Made by a program: the position numbers and the translations under genes
In this document: in pieces, positions 53,783-62,948 of the stretch
Layout: each line of letters begins with the position of its first letter
Numbering within the stretch: the stretch's first letter is position 1
Notes under the pieces: model-generated
What the model saw: only the letters and a program-made list of their open reading frames with translations
What the model was told of the DNA's origin: nothing
Databases searched by the model: none
Assembly: GCF_004348895.1 (NCBI RefSeq)
Contig: NZ_RRZK01000009.1
Coordinates: 1-64,000 of the forward strand
Direction of reading: 5' to 3'
DNA length: 64,000 bases
Source: Pseudomonas vancouverensis
Lineage (GTDB): Bacteria > Pseudomonadota > Gammaproteobacteria > Pseudomonadales > Pseudomonadaceae

Positions 53783-55306
53783 TCAGGAAGCGTTGCCAGT
53801 CTTCTTCGGTGCCTTGAATATCAGCAGTAATGGAACGACACCCAGGGATAGCCACATCAACAACTTGAAGTCATTCAGGTAGGCCACCCAACTGGCCTGG
53901 ACGGTGATCATGCCGTCCAGTGCTGCGCGTCCTGCTGCTGTTAACGGATTGAGGTGCTGGCTGACTGGCCAGGCATCGAACAATCGGTTGAAAGGTGTCA
54001 CATACGCGCCGATTTCGGCGTGATTGATTTGGGTGTTTTGCGCCAGCAGCACCGTCACGATCGAGATACCGACACTGGAGCCGACGTTACGTGACAGGTT
54101 GTACAGGCCGGTAGCATCGCCACGCAGATGCGCAGGCAGCGTGGTGAAGGCTATGGTAGTCAACGGCACGAACAACAGGCCCAAACTGGCGCCCTGGACA
54201 AAGCCCACGTAGACAATGGTGTCGATCGACACCGCCGGCGTCCAGCCCGTCATCATGTGCATCGACCAGGCCGACAGCATCAGGCCGCAAAACAATATCC
54301 AGCGAATATCAACTTTACCGATGATCTTGCCGGCCACGAACATGCTGAGCATCGTGCCCAGGCCACGCGGTCCCATAACCATGCCGGCGGTGAGCACCGG
54401 GTACCCCATGAGGGTTTGCAGGTAGGGTGTCATCAGCGCCAGCGAAGCCAGATAGGTGATGCCGATGATGAATATGAACACTACGGCCACCGAGTAATTA
54501 CGGTCCTTGAACAGTTTCAGGCTGATAAAGGGTTTGTCGTGCGTGAAGGTGTGAACAAGGAATATGTAGGAAGCCACGGACGCTACCAGCGCTTCGAGGA
54601 TAATTTCCCCGGAGTCGAACCAGCCCAGTTGTTCGCCTCGATCGAGAAACAACTGAATCGCCATAATTGCCACACTGAGCGAACCGAATCCCAGCCAGTC
54701 CAGGCGTGCCGTTCTGTCGGCAGGTGTTTCCCGAACGAAACGCGTCATGCCGATAAAAGCCAGCAAGCCGATCGGCAAATTGATGAAGAATACCCAGCGC
54801 CAGCTGAGGTGCTCCGTGAGCCAGCCGCCCAGCATCGGGCCCAGCACTGGGCCGACCATGACCGAGACCCCAAACAAGGCGACTGCCGAGCCGCGTTCTT
54901 TCAACGGATAGATATCCAGCAGGATGCCTTGCGACAACGGCACCAAAGCCGCCCCTGCCAGCCCTTGCAGCAAACGGAACAGGATAATTTCTTCAAGGGA
55001 ACGAGCGATGCCGCAGAGCACTGACGCCAGAACAAAACCGAAGATCGACCATAGCAATACTCGTTTGCGACCGAAGCGACGGGCCAGGAAAGCCGAGGGC
55101 GGTGTCATGATGGCTGTTGCCACGATGTAAGAAGTCAGTACCCAGTTGATCTGATCGGCACTGGCCGACACGCTGCCTTGCATATAGGGAAGGGCAACGT
55201 TGGCAATGGTGGTATCCAGCGCTTGCATGACGACTGCCAGTACGACGCAGAGTGTGATCAGTAATCGCAGTGGCGAAGGCGGTAGTGGTCCGGTTACCTC
55301 ATTCAT
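53783..55306 (-). CDS. emrB: DHA2 family multidrug MFS transporter (EmrB-like)
   Basis: 507 aa with about 14 transmembrane segments. The first carries the DHA2 motif LDTTIANVALPYMQGSVSAS near residue 30, and LLWSIFGFVLASVLCGIARS is the third helix region. EmrB-type proteins pump drugs out through an EmrA adaptor and an outer-membrane channel. The start overlaps the end of emrA by 8 nt, so they are co-translated. An outer-membrane TolC-like gene is not in the window. Confidence 0.9.
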   Translation of the reverse strand: MNEVTGPLPPSPLRLLITLCVVLAVVMQALDTTIANVALPYMQGSVSASADQINWVLTSYIVATAIMTPPSAFLARRFGRKRVLLWSIFGFVLASVLCGIARSLEEIILFRLLQGLAGAALVPLSQGILLDIYPLKERGSAVALFGVSVMVGPVLGPMLGGWLTEHLSWRWVFFINLPIGLLAFIGMTRFVRETPADRTARLDWLGFGSLSVAIMAIQLFLDRGEQLGWFDSGEIILEALVASVASYIFLVHTFTHDKPFISLKLFKDRNYSVAVVFIFIIGITYLASLALMTPYLQTLMGYPVLTAGMVMGPRGLGTMLSMFVAGKIIGKVDIRWILFCGLMLSAWSMHMMTGWTPAVSIDTIVYVGFVQGASLGLLFVPLTTIAFTTLPAHLRGDATGLYNLSRNVGSSVGISIVTVLLAQNTQINHAEIGAYVTPFNRLFDAWPVSQHLNPLTAAGRAALDGMITVQASWVAYLNDFKLLMWLSLGVVPLLLIFKAPKKTGNAS

Positions 55307-56477
55307 GGCGGAGGACGAACAAGGCTGCGAGTGGTTTCGGCAGGCCGCGGGCTTTGCCGGTGTCGATATCGACCACGGCGCTCATGCCATGGCGCAGCGG
55401 TGGTTTGCCGGCGGTGTCGTCAATGCGGATGCGCACCGGGATTCGCTGTACAACCTTGACCCAGTTCCCGGTCGTGTTCTGCGCCGGCAGCAGCGAGAAG
55501 CTGGCGCTGGAGGCTGGGCTGATGCTGTCGACTGTGCCATGCCAGGTCACGCCAGGGTAAGTGTCTACCTCGATGGTGACGCCTTGGCCGCTCTGGGCGT
55601 TGGTCAATTCGGTCTCTTTCGGCGAGGCGGCCACCCACAAACGCTCGCTTGAAACCAGGCTGAAACCCGATTGCGGTGGTTGCAGGTAAGCACCGACTTG
55701 CAATGCGTCGACGTTGGTCACGATGCCGTCGAATGGCGCCGTCACCACGCAGTTGCGCAGATTGCGTCTGGCTTCATTCAGTGCTGCCAGTGCTTGAAGA
55801 TAGGACGGGTGCTGTTCGAGAGGCCTGTCCAGCCGCCCACCCAATTGCGCCAGCGCAGCTGCAGCCTGAGCCTTGGCGACGGCAATCTGCTGGCGGATAT
55901 TGTCGAGGTCACGATGAGCATCGTCGTAGAGAGTCTTGGAAACGGCAGCCACGCTGACCAGCTTTTCCAGGCGTTGAAAATTGGTTTGGAAATACGGCAG
56001 CCGGGCTTCCGCCTGGGCGATCTCGGCCAATGACTGGTTGTAGCTGGCCTTCAAATAGAGAATCTGGTTGCGGGCGTTTTCGAGCTGGGCCTGAGCACTG
56101 GCCAAGGCAATCTCAAAGGGCTCGGTTTTCAGACGGAACAAGACTTGGCCTTTGCTCACGGCCTGATTATCCCTGACTTCAATTGCGGCAATGATCCCGG
56201 CCACATCAGTGGAAACCCCCACCCGATCCGCCTGGATATACGCATTGTCAGTGCTCACCGTCTGCCCGCCAAACACGTACCACGCGGCACAGGCCGCGAT
56301 GGCGATGGGCGCCAATAGAAACAGTCCGGTACGCCAGTGTTGTCGTGCCGGCTCCGGCAATTGCCGGGGATCGTGATCCAGGGGTGAGGTTTCAGAAGCC
56401 TGCAGCGTTTTTTCCAGGTGTTCGAGCGCTGGGGCCTCGGCGTGCACAGGAGGGCGCTGGACGGTGGGCTCAGCCAT
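55299..56477 (-). CDS. emrA: HlyD/EmrA family membrane-fusion protein
   Basis: 392 aa. A cytoplasmic N-terminal tail of about 50 residues, a single transmembrane helix (LFLLAPIAIAACAAWYVF), then lipoyl-like half-motifs (GVSTDVAGIIAAIEVRDNQAVSKG near 85 and FDGIVTNVDALQVGAYL later) flanking a coiled-coil hairpin. It bridges EmrB to the outer membrane. It overlaps marR upstream and emrB downstream by 8 nt each. Confidence 0.9.
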   Translation of the reverse strand: MAEPTVQRPPVHAEAPALEHLEKTLQASETSPLDHDPRQLPEPARQHWRTGLFLLAPIAIAACAAWYVFGGQTVSTDNAYIQADRVGVSTDVAGIIAAIEVRDNQAVSKGQVLFRLKTEPFEIALASAQAQLENARNQILYLKASYNQSLAEIAQAEARLPYFQTNFQRLEKLVSVAAVSKTLYDDAHRDLDNIRQQIAVAKAQAAAALAQLGGRLDRPLEQHPSYLQALAALNEARRNLRNCVVTAPFDGIVTNVDALQVGAYLQPPQSGFSLVSSERLWVAASPKETELTNAQSGQGVTIEVDTYPGVTWHGTVDSISPASSASFSLLPAQNTTGNWVKVVQRIPVRIRIDDTAGKPPLRHGMSAVVDIDTGKARGLPKPLAALFVLRHE

Positions 56478-56946
56478 GTTTCACCTCGCCTGCGCAACCT
56501 GGAGGCTCATCCACTGGCTGGCCACAGGCAGCCAGCAGGTGTTCACGCATGCGTTCGAGGTAGTGCAGCAATTGGTCGTGCTCCTGGGTGGAGAAATCCA
56601 CCATGGTTTCCAGTCGGGTCTGTTCGCCAATGGTGCGCATGAACTGCAGCAGCGGGTGCGCCGCCGGGGTGAGAAACAGCAGTGAGCAGCGGCGATCCGT
56701 GGGGTGATTACGGCGCTCGACCAAGCCACGCTCCTGCATTTTGTCCAGCAGACGCACCAGCGTGACCGATTCGATTTCCAGCAGATCAGCCAGACCTTTC
56801 TGGTGAATGCCTTCATGAATGGAGAGTTTCGCCAGGACTTGCCATTGCGATCGCGTGAGGTCGGCCGCGCGTGCCCATTGCTCGAAGCGCTTACGCATCA
56901 AGCGAGCGACGTCATGAAGGACAAAGCCAAGGGTGGAGTGGTTCAT
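56470..56946 (-). CDS. MarR family repressor of the efflux operon
   Basis: 158 aa. Winged helix-turn-helix: LTRSQWQVLAKLSIHEG, then LADLLEIESVTLVRLLDKMQ (recognition helix) and the wing around RRNHPTDRRCSLLFLT (the D-x-R wing signature of MarR). First gene of the marR-emrA-emrB operon and probably its own repressor, relieved by a drug or phenolic ligand. The neighbouring oxygenase cluster, divergent from it, may share the control region. Confidence 0.9.
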   Translation of the reverse strand: MNHSTLGFVLHDVARLMRKRFEQWARAADLTRSQWQVLAKLSIHEGIHQKGLADLLEIESVTLVRLLDKMQERGLVERRNHPTDRRCSLLFLTPAAHPLLQFMRTIGEQTRLETMVDFSTQEHDQLLHYLERMREHLLAACGQPVDEPPGCAGEVKHG

Positions 56947-57028
56947 TGTTCAGTACGCCTTGAGGTCAATGAGCAAGCTCATGGTAATCAGGCTTATGGA
57001 GTGTTTGCCAGCTTTTTAAAATTAAAAC

Positions 57029-57045
57029 TGATCATAAATGTATCA
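57029..57045. promoter_or_regulatory. Possible MarR operator
   Basis: TGAT-N9-ATCA in an AT-rich stretch 83-99 nt before marR. MarR-type repressors bind such short dyads next to their own genes. Only four bases per arm match. Confidence 0.3.
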
Positions 57046-57208
57046 AATGTTCAATTAAGTGGCCTGTATATCGATCGTTCGTTTGTGTTTTAGATGTCTA
57101 TTTCGCTGTGCAGGCCTTAAATACTCTGCTTTGTCTGATGAAAAACAACTGAACAAAAATTAGTAAAATGTCTATTTTCGTTTGATCTATCACGCCCGAA
57201 GCGCTACC

Positions 57209-57230
57209 GTTGACGCAGACTGCGTTCAAC
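57209..57230. promoter_or_regulatory. Inverted repeat upstream of the Rieske gene pair
   Basis: GTTGACGCAG and CTGCGTTCAAC around a single A, an almost complete 10/11-bp dyad 39 nt before the first oxygenase gene. Good candidate for the operator or activator site of the second catabolic cluster. It is the main feature of the 322-nt marR-oxygenase gap. Confidence 0.45.
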
Positions 57231-57268
57231 GCACGTGCCCAAAAACACAACAACAATGAGGCAGCTCG

Positions 57269-58210
57269 ATGATGACCCCAGGCTGGTGGGCCATGGCGCT
57301 TTCCGAGGCCGTGAATGATCAAACGCCATTGGCTGTGACCTTCGCCGGCGAGGAACTGGTGCTGTTCCGCAACGCTGCCGGCCAGGCTTTTGCGCTGGAA
57401 GACCGTTGCCCACACCGACGCGTGCCACTGGCCTTGGGGCGGGTGGTGGATTCCGGTTTGCAATGCGGTTATCACGGGTGGGTCTTCGACGGCGCCACAG
57501 GCCGTTGCACGCAGATCCCCAACCTGCATGCGGGCGAGCGTGTGCCTGCTCGCTATGGTGCACGTGCCTTCACGGTCAGCGAGGCGAACGGGTTTGTCCA
57601 TGTGTGGTTGGGGGAGGGGACACCGCATAGCACACTGCCCAGCGACGACTATCAACCGAGCGGGCGCGAATTCACCGGCGCGACCATCGTCAACATGCAG
57701 CACGAGCAGTTCCTGGCAGCGATGCTTGACGGTCCGCAGTGCCTGATGGCGCTTTCCCATGTGCGCATGACCGACTTCTTCCTTGGCGATTTACGCCTTG
57801 AGCAGGGGCGCGCGGTGTTGGAGCGCGGCGCGGTATGGACTACGCAGTTTCTGCCCTCGCAATTTGTCGTGGACTACCCCTTGTTTGTGCGCACGGCCGT
57901 AGCACTGCAAGGTGGGATGACTCGGGTGGACCTGCTCAGTGAGGATGAGTTGCCGCTGATCACATTGATGATCTCGACGGGCGCCAATCGCCGTGGCACC
58001 ACCAGTCTGTGTTGGCGGGGTTACGTACATCAGCAGGCACCGGCCAAGGCACCCCTGCGCTGGCGTCTGGCACGTCTGCGCAAACAACCGCTTTTCACAG
58101 TGAACAGTCTGATTGACGGTGTAGCCATTGCCGCCTTGCTTGAGGCCTCGTCACGCGAACTACGCAGCTTGCGCCAGCCCAACTTGATTGCCGTCAGCGC
58201 TGTCGTCTGA
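57269..58210 (+). CDS. Rieske-cluster subunit of a split oxygenase (no mononuclear-iron site)
   Basis: 313 aa, like the alpha subunit of VanA/KshA-type Rieske oxygenases. The [2Fe-2S] site is intact: Cys47-x-His49 (DRCPHRR) and Cys66-xx-His69 (LQCGYHGW). In the catalytic domain the usual D-x2-H-x4-H motif reads AMLDGPQCLMAL: Asp154 remains, but the two iron-binding His are Gln157 and Leu162. It can therefore hold and pass an electron but not activate oxygen itself. The next gene has the opposite defect. Starts ATGATG at 57269 with TGAGG upstream. A role in electron delivery within a mixed trimer is inferred. Confidence 0.8.
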   Translation: MMTPGWWAMALSEAVNDQTPLAVTFAGEELVLFRNAAGQAFALEDRCPHRRVPLALGRVVDSGLQCGYHGWVFDGATGRCTQIPNLHAGERVPARYGARAFTVSEANGFVHVWLGEGTPHSTLPSDDYQPSGREFTGATIVNMQHEQFLAAMLDGPQCLMALSHVRMTDFFLGDLRLEQGRAVLERGAVWTTQFLPSQFVVDYPLFVRTAVALQGGMTRVDLLSEDELPLITLMISTGANRRGTTSLCWRGYVHQQAPAKAPLRWRLARLRKQPLFTVNSLIDGVAIAALLEASSRELRSLRQPNLIAVSAVV

Positions 58211-58227
58211 GCACAGGAGAACTGACC

Positions 58228-59256
58228 ATGCAAGCCGTACTTTCTACCCATGAAACCCCGTCAGGCAAGGTTCGAGGCGACTGGACACCGATCAACTATG
58301 ACCTGCGTGACACCTGGTTTCCGGTGGCCCATAGCCGTGATCTCAGTGCACGGCCAATCCGGCGCATCATTCACGCACAGCCCTATTACCTGTGGCGGGA
58401 TAACGGGCAGCCGATGGCGGCTGAGTTTCACCCTCATCGACCGGAAAAGGCAGCGCAATTGACGGCATTTACCGGCGGCCGGGGTGTCTATCCGTTGATA
58501 GAGCGCTACGGTTACATCTGGGTCTGGTACGGCAATCCGGATAATGCCGACGCGCTGTTGCTACCCCATATTCCGTTTCTACCGCTGGATGGCAGTCTTC
58601 CTGGTTATACCCAGCGAACGGTACGTTTTGATGCGACGTCGGCGCTGTCCGTAGAGAACCTTATCGACTTGACCCACGCCGATTTCCTGCACGCCAATAC
58701 CATTGGCGACGGCATCAGTGAGTCGGATGTGGTGGAGGTGCAATGGACCTCTGAAACGGTAACCCGTACCCGCACCGTCGCGCAGAAATCAGTCGCGCCA
58801 ATCATGCGCTGGGTCGGCGGCGTGCGCGCCAAGTACCAGGACTTTCGCGCGGTATTGCACATTCACTTGCGCAGCAACGTGTGCATCTCCTATCCGCGTT
58901 TTCGCCCGGGTTATGACGTGCCCAACCTCCAGCCATTCCTGCCGGTAGGCAAACACCGCTCGCGCTGTGACGTCACGTTCAACACCACTGCTGCACCTGC
59001 ACCGTTTCGTTATGTGATGCCGCGCATCAACTACATCATCCAGCCGCAGGACAACTCCGTGGTGCGCCCGCAGAACCAGCGTTACTTCGAGGTCGACGAA
59101 CGGCGTGACTTGCACTCGCGTTTCGATACGCCAGGTACGCGCTATCGCTATCAGATGGAGCAACTGGCGCAACGCCAACGCGCAGGTCAATTCGCCTACG
59201 GCAGTGATGCCGAACCTGGACGCAACATCAGCGCCTTGTTGGGTATGGATGAATGA
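58228..59256 (+). CDS. Catalytic subunit of a split Rieske oxygenase (Rieske ligands lost)
   Basis: 342 aa, same family as its neighbour. The N-terminal domain is recognisable (DTWFPVAHSRDLSARPIRR, and YPLIERYGYIWVWYG near 88), but the Rieske site is gone: the first Cys is His68 (EFHPHRP) and the segment that should carry the second CxxH is deleted. The mononuclear iron motif is perfect: Asp147-x2-His150-x4-His155 in NLIDLTHADFLHANT. It needs an external Rieske centre, most simply the preceding subunit, 17 nt upstream with AGGAG before this ATG. The substrate is probably a hydrophobic ring compound. No reductase or ferredoxin gene is nearby. Confidence 0.8.
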   Translation: MQAVLSTHETPSGKVRGDWTPINYDLRDTWFPVAHSRDLSARPIRRIIHAQPYYLWRDNGQPMAAEFHPHRPEKAAQLTAFTGGRGVYPLIERYGYIWVWYGNPDNADALLLPHIPFLPLDGSLPGYTQRTVRFDATSALSVENLIDLTHADFLHANTIGDGISESDVVEVQWTSETVTRTRTVAQKSVAPIMRWVGGVRAKYQDFRAVLHIHLRSNVCISYPRFRPGYDVPNLQPFLPVGKHRSRCDVTFNTTAAPAPFRYVMPRINYIIQPQDNSVVRPQNQRYFEVDERRDLHSRFDTPGTRYRYQMEQLAQRQRAGQFAYGSDAEPGRNISALLGMDE

Positions 59257-59279
59257 CCTTACAACAAGAGGAATAACCA

Positions 59280-60059
59280 ATGGATCTGGGCATTGCCGGG
59301 CGCAAGGCGGTGGTGTGCGCATCTTCCCGAGGGTTGGGCAAGGCCTGTGCCCTGGCATTGGCGCAGGAAGGCTGTGAAGTGCTGATCAATGGCCGCGACG
59401 CGGCATCCCTGGCGCAAACAGCCCAGGACATCCTCAGCAGTACCGGTCGAGTGCCCCGTACGGTGGTCGCGGATCTATCCACGGCGGATGGGCGAGCGGC
59501 GCTGCTGGCCGCGTGTCCGGATGCGGACATTCTGGTGACCAACAATGGCGGGCCAGAACCAGGGCGCTTTGAAGACTGGGACCACGCGGCCTGGCAGGCC
59601 GCCATTGAGGCCAACATGCTCTCGGGCATTCTGCTGATTCAGGCAGTGGTGGGCGGTATGCGTGAGAGAGGATTTGGCCGCATCGTCAACATCACCTCGG
59701 CCATGGTCAAGTCACCCCGTTTGCCCTTGGGGTTGTCCACAGCAGCGCGTGCCGGGCTGACTGCTTTCAGCAAGGCACTGTCAGCTGAGGTGGTGCGCGA
59801 CAACGTGACCATCAACAACCTGTTGCCCGAGCGAATTGAAACCGATCGCCTGCGCTTCATGACCGAGCAGGTAGCCAAGCACCGTCAGCTCGATATGGAG
59901 CAGGCCAGGGCGGAAATGTTGAGGCCCATCGCTGCCCGACGATTCGGCCGGCCGAGTGAATTGGCCGCGGCCTGCGCTTTTCTCTGTTCGGTTCAGGCCA
60001 GTTATATCACCGGGCAGAATCTGCAGATCGACGGCGGTAGTTACTCAGGCTTGATCTAA
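59280..60059 (+). CDS. SDR-fold protein with non-canonical active site
   Basis: 259 aa, short-chain dehydrogenase fold of the 3-oxoacyl-ACP reductase-like branch. NNGG and the catalytic-type Ser in NITSAM are present, but YxxxK is replaced by Ser153-xxx-Arg157 (LSTAARAGL) and the cofactor loop reads CASSRGLG instead of TGxxxGxG. The C-terminal DGGS end is normal. Such SDR variants form a known divergent subgroup and may not be simple dehydrogenases. It lies 23 nt after the oxygenase subunit with AAGAGGAAT upstream and is part of the same operon. Confidence 0.78.
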   Translation: MDLGIAGRKAVVCASSRGLGKACALALAQEGCEVLINGRDAASLAQTAQDILSSTGRVPRTVVADLSTADGRAALLAACPDADILVTNNGGPEPGRFEDWDHAAWQAAIEANMLSGILLIQAVVGGMRERGFGRIVNITSAMVKSPRLPLGLSTAARAGLTAFSKALSAEVVRDNVTINNLLPERIETDRLRFMTEQVAKHRQLDMEQARAEMLRPIAARRFGRPSELAAACAFLCSVQASYITGQNLQIDGGSYSGLI

Positions 60060-60463
60060 CCGCCTGCACGGTTTTTCCAATCGACGGGCGGTACTTCGTC
60101 GGCCTCGAAATCCAGCTCCACTTCGACCCCGTTGGGGTCCTGCATGAACAGCTGCCAGGTGCGCGGTGTGCCGGGGGCTCTGATCACTTTGAAGTGCACG
60201 CCATGATGTTCAAGGTGTGCCCAAACCTTCTGCAGGCCTTGGGCATGAAAGGCCATATGGTCGAGCGCGCCGCGTCGTGGTTGCGGCATCTCAGACACAC
60301 CTACCACATGCAGGACCGGCTGATCGCCTGCGTACAGCCAGTAACCGGGAACCGGAAACGGCGGACGTGGCCCCTCGATCAAGCCAAGTATCCGGCTGTA
60401 GAAATCCCGTGTTGCCTCCAACTGGTCGGAGACGACGGTGAAGTGGTCCATACGCAAAATCAT
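60056..60463 (-). CDS. VOC (glyoxalase-fold) small protein
   Basis: 135-aa single VOC module starting MILRMDHFTVVS, with AAGGA 7 nt before the ATG at 60463; a longer TTG start is rejected. Metal-ligand candidates are His14 (MDHF), His near LDHMAFH and the Glu of GVEVELDF. It is on the opposite strand from the catabolic genes and overlaps the SDR stop by 4 nt. It might be a dioxygenase, isomerase or binding protein of the pathway. Confidence 0.75.
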   Translation of the reverse strand: MILRMDHFTVVSDQLEATRDFYSRILGLIEGPRPPFPVPGYWLYAGDQPVLHVVGVSEMPQPRRGALDHMAFHAQGLQKVWAHLEHHGVHFKVIRAPGTPRTWQLFMQDPNGVEVELDFEADEVPPVDWKNRAGG

Positions 60464-60660
60464 GTCGAGGTCCTTGGGTGGCAAAGTCCGATAAATGAAC
60501 GTATTTCACATTTGTGTTCATATTTGAATTTATGATTCTATATTCGGAATGCTAATCCAGCTATGGAATTTGGTTAAGGCGACTTAGAGTGACGCCATGG
60601 ATGCGCTCTGCAGCTTTGCTGCAGAGCGCGATGGGCAGAACAGACACTCAAAGGTGCTGC

Positions 60661-62901
60661 ATGAGCCAGGCAATCCTTGAAGGTACCCGCGTCATCAGCC
60701 TGTGTTCCGGCATTGCCGGTTCGGCTGCCGGACTACAACTGGGCGAGGCGGGCGCAGAAGTGGTGATGGTCGAGCCGCCGGATAACCCTGCCAGAAAGCA
60801 ACCGGCATTGTTTGCGGTGCTCAATCGCGGCAAGCGCAGTGTTGTGCTCAGTCTGGAAAATACCGCCGACCGCCAACAGTTGCAGCAGCTGCTGGCCAGT
60901 GCCGATGTACTGCTGCACGATTTCACACCTGCACAGGCGCAAGCCCATGGATTGGCGGACGAGCAACTCGCCGCAGATTTTCCTCGGCTGGTCATCTCCG
61001 CTATCGGCGGCTGGCCGCAGCGTCATGCGCTGGCCAATGACATTCCCCACGAAACATTGATCCTGGCGCGCCTGGGGCTGCTGGACGAGCAACCGGCGCA
61101 CCGTTCTGGTCCGGCTTTCATACGCATGCCCTTTGCCAATTGGCTGGCCTGCTGGCTGTGCGTGATCGGGGTCATGGCGCGCTTGCTGGCGCGTCAAAGG
61201 GATGGCAAGGGAGGCATCGCTCATACGAGCCTGGCCCAGGCCGCGCTTGTGCCCATGACCATGCATTGGAACCGCGCTGAAACACCGACAGCGGCCTTTG
61301 CCAAAGGCCTGGATAAACACATTCCGATCCCGTTGCACCGATGTGCCGATGGGCATTGGTTGCATGTGCACTATTCTCCGGACAAATCACCCTGGATGGC
61401 CGCCGCGCTGAGTGAACTTGGAGAAACCGAAGTCGCTCGCCTGAACGGATTGTGGCCGCCCAGCCATGTCGCACCCAACTTCGGCGCCAATAGGGCGATC
61501 ATCGCTACGCGGCCTGCGCAGGAGTGGGTCGAGCATTTCTGGCAGCACGATGTTGCTGCACAGATAGCCGCGCCTTTTGGCGATATCTACTTTGACGAAC
61601 AAGCCCGGGTAAATGGCTATGTGGTTGAAGTGGACGATGTGCAGTTGGGCAAGACCCTTCAGCCAGGGGCTGCCTGGAAGGTCCATCCACCTGCACGAAC
61701 CGGCGCCAGTGCGCCGCTGATGGGGGAAGGGAACGCCGCACTGCTCGATGCACTTGTCGAGATTCAGCCTACGCAGTCACAGGATGGTCCGGCGCCTCTG
61801 CCTCCCTTGCATGGCCTGAAAGTGCTGGACCTCGGCGCCTACCTGGCAGGTCCCTTTGCGTGCATGTTGCTCGCTGACCTTGGGGCTGAAGTCATCAAGG
61901 TCGAAGCACCCAAAGGTGATGCGATGCGCCGCCTTGAAAGGATTTTCAGCGGTACCCAGCGCGGCAAGCTGGGCGTGGCGCTGCAGTTGGGTGACCGGCA
62001 AACCGGGCCTGCTGTGGAAGCGCTGGCGCGTTGGGCCGATGTGGTGCACCACAACATGCGTTTGCCGGCCGCGCGCAAACTCAAGGTCGATTACGACAGC
62101 CTCAAGGCACTTAACCCGCAATTGCTGTATTGCCATGTCAGTGCTTATGGGGCGAGCGGGCCGCGTGCGGATTGGCCGGGCTTTGACCAACTGATGCAAG
62201 CCGCCTGTGGTTGGGAGGTCGAGCAGGGAGGGGAAGGCCAGGCGCCCATGTGGCTGCGTTTTGGTGTCGGTGATTTTTTTGCCGGTCTGTCCTCGCTCTA
62301 TGCCTTGCTGCTTGGGTTGTACGAACGCAACCGTACTGGCGTGGGGCAAATGGTCAGCTCGTCATTGCTGGGCGCCACGTTGTTGTCGATGAGCGAAGCT
62401 GTGATGTTGGAGGACGGCAGCCTCACGCCGGTCGCCCATATGGACGCCAATCAGACCGGGCTGAGTGACGACCACCGCATGTACCAATGCAGTGATGCCT
62501 GGCTGGTAGTGGTCGCTCTGCAGGAAGACGAGGCGCTGCGTTTACGCACGCTGACGGACGGGCAGCCTGATGCTTACTTTTCAGGCCTCAGCCGGCAGGT
62601 GGCGCTCGATGAGTTGGCGCGCAGGCGCATTCCGGCACAGCCGGTGCTGGAAGCGCAAATGGATGCCTTTCTCGATAGCCCTGAACATGCCGCAGCGGGG
62701 TTGCATGCCCATTATGGCCACGAGGTCTACGGCGATATGCAGCAGATCGGCGCATTCTGGGATTTCGGCGATTTGCCGTTATCGCTGCATCGTCCACCGC
62801 CCGCCCTCGGCCAGCATACAAGGCAAGTGCTGGAAAGCCTCGGCATTGCCGGAAGCGAACTTGATCATTTGGTTAGCACAGGTCTGGCGGCCTTGTCGTG
62901 A
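60661..62901 (+). CDS. Two-domain CaiB/BaiF (class III) CoA-transferase with one inactive half
   Basis: 746 aa, about twice the family length, as two fused CoA-transferase domains. The N half starts LEGTRVISLCSGIAGSAAGL; the C half starts LHGLKVLDLGAYLAGPFACM near residue 380. The catalytic Asp of the GD-x-x-AG motif is Asp538 in the C half (GVGDFFAGLSS), but the matching place in the N half is Ala159 (MPFANWLACW), so only the C half should form the acyl-anhydride. The N half may shape substrate or dimer contacts. Likely role: CoA activation of the ring-derived acid. Start at 60661 with AAGG upstream. Confidence 0.85.
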   Translation: MSQAILEGTRVISLCSGIAGSAAGLQLGEAGAEVVMVEPPDNPARKQPALFAVLNRGKRSVVLSLENTADRQQLQQLLASADVLLHDFTPAQAQAHGLADEQLAADFPRLVISAIGGWPQRHALANDIPHETLILARLGLLDEQPAHRSGPAFIRMPFANWLACWLCVIGVMARLLARQRDGKGGIAHTSLAQAALVPMTMHWNRAETPTAAFAKGLDKHIPIPLHRCADGHWLHVHYSPDKSPWMAAALSELGETEVARLNGLWPPSHVAPNFGANRAIIATRPAQEWVEHFWQHDVAAQIAAPFGDIYFDEQARVNGYVVEVDDVQLGKTLQPGAAWKVHPPARTGASAPLMGEGNAALLDALVEIQPTQSQDGPAPLPPLHGLKVLDLGAYLAGPFACMLLADLGAEVIKVEAPKGDAMRRLERIFSGTQRGKLGVALQLGDRQTGPAVEALARWADVVHHNMRLPAARKLKVDYDSLKALNPQLLYCHVSAYGASGPRADWPGFDQLMQAACGWEVEQGGEGQAPMWLRFGVGDFFAGLSSLYALLLGLYERNRTGVGQMVSSSLLGATLLSMSEAVMLEDGSLTPVAHMDANQTGLSDDHRMYQCSDAWLVVVALQEDEALRLRTLTDGQPDAYFSGLSRQVALDELARRRIPAQPVLEAQMDAFLDSPEHAAAGLHAHYGHEVYGDMQQIGAFWDFGDLPLSLHRPPPALGQHTRQVLESLGIAGSELDHLVSTGLAALS

Positions 62902-62948
62902 CAGGTCTTTCGATTGGCAGTCTTTATTTAAACGCACAAGGATTACCC

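Noticed and set aside
60589..60660. Longer N terminus for the two-domain CoA-transferase
   Set aside because: The extra 24 residues do not match the family start, and AAGG before the ATG at 60661 fits better.
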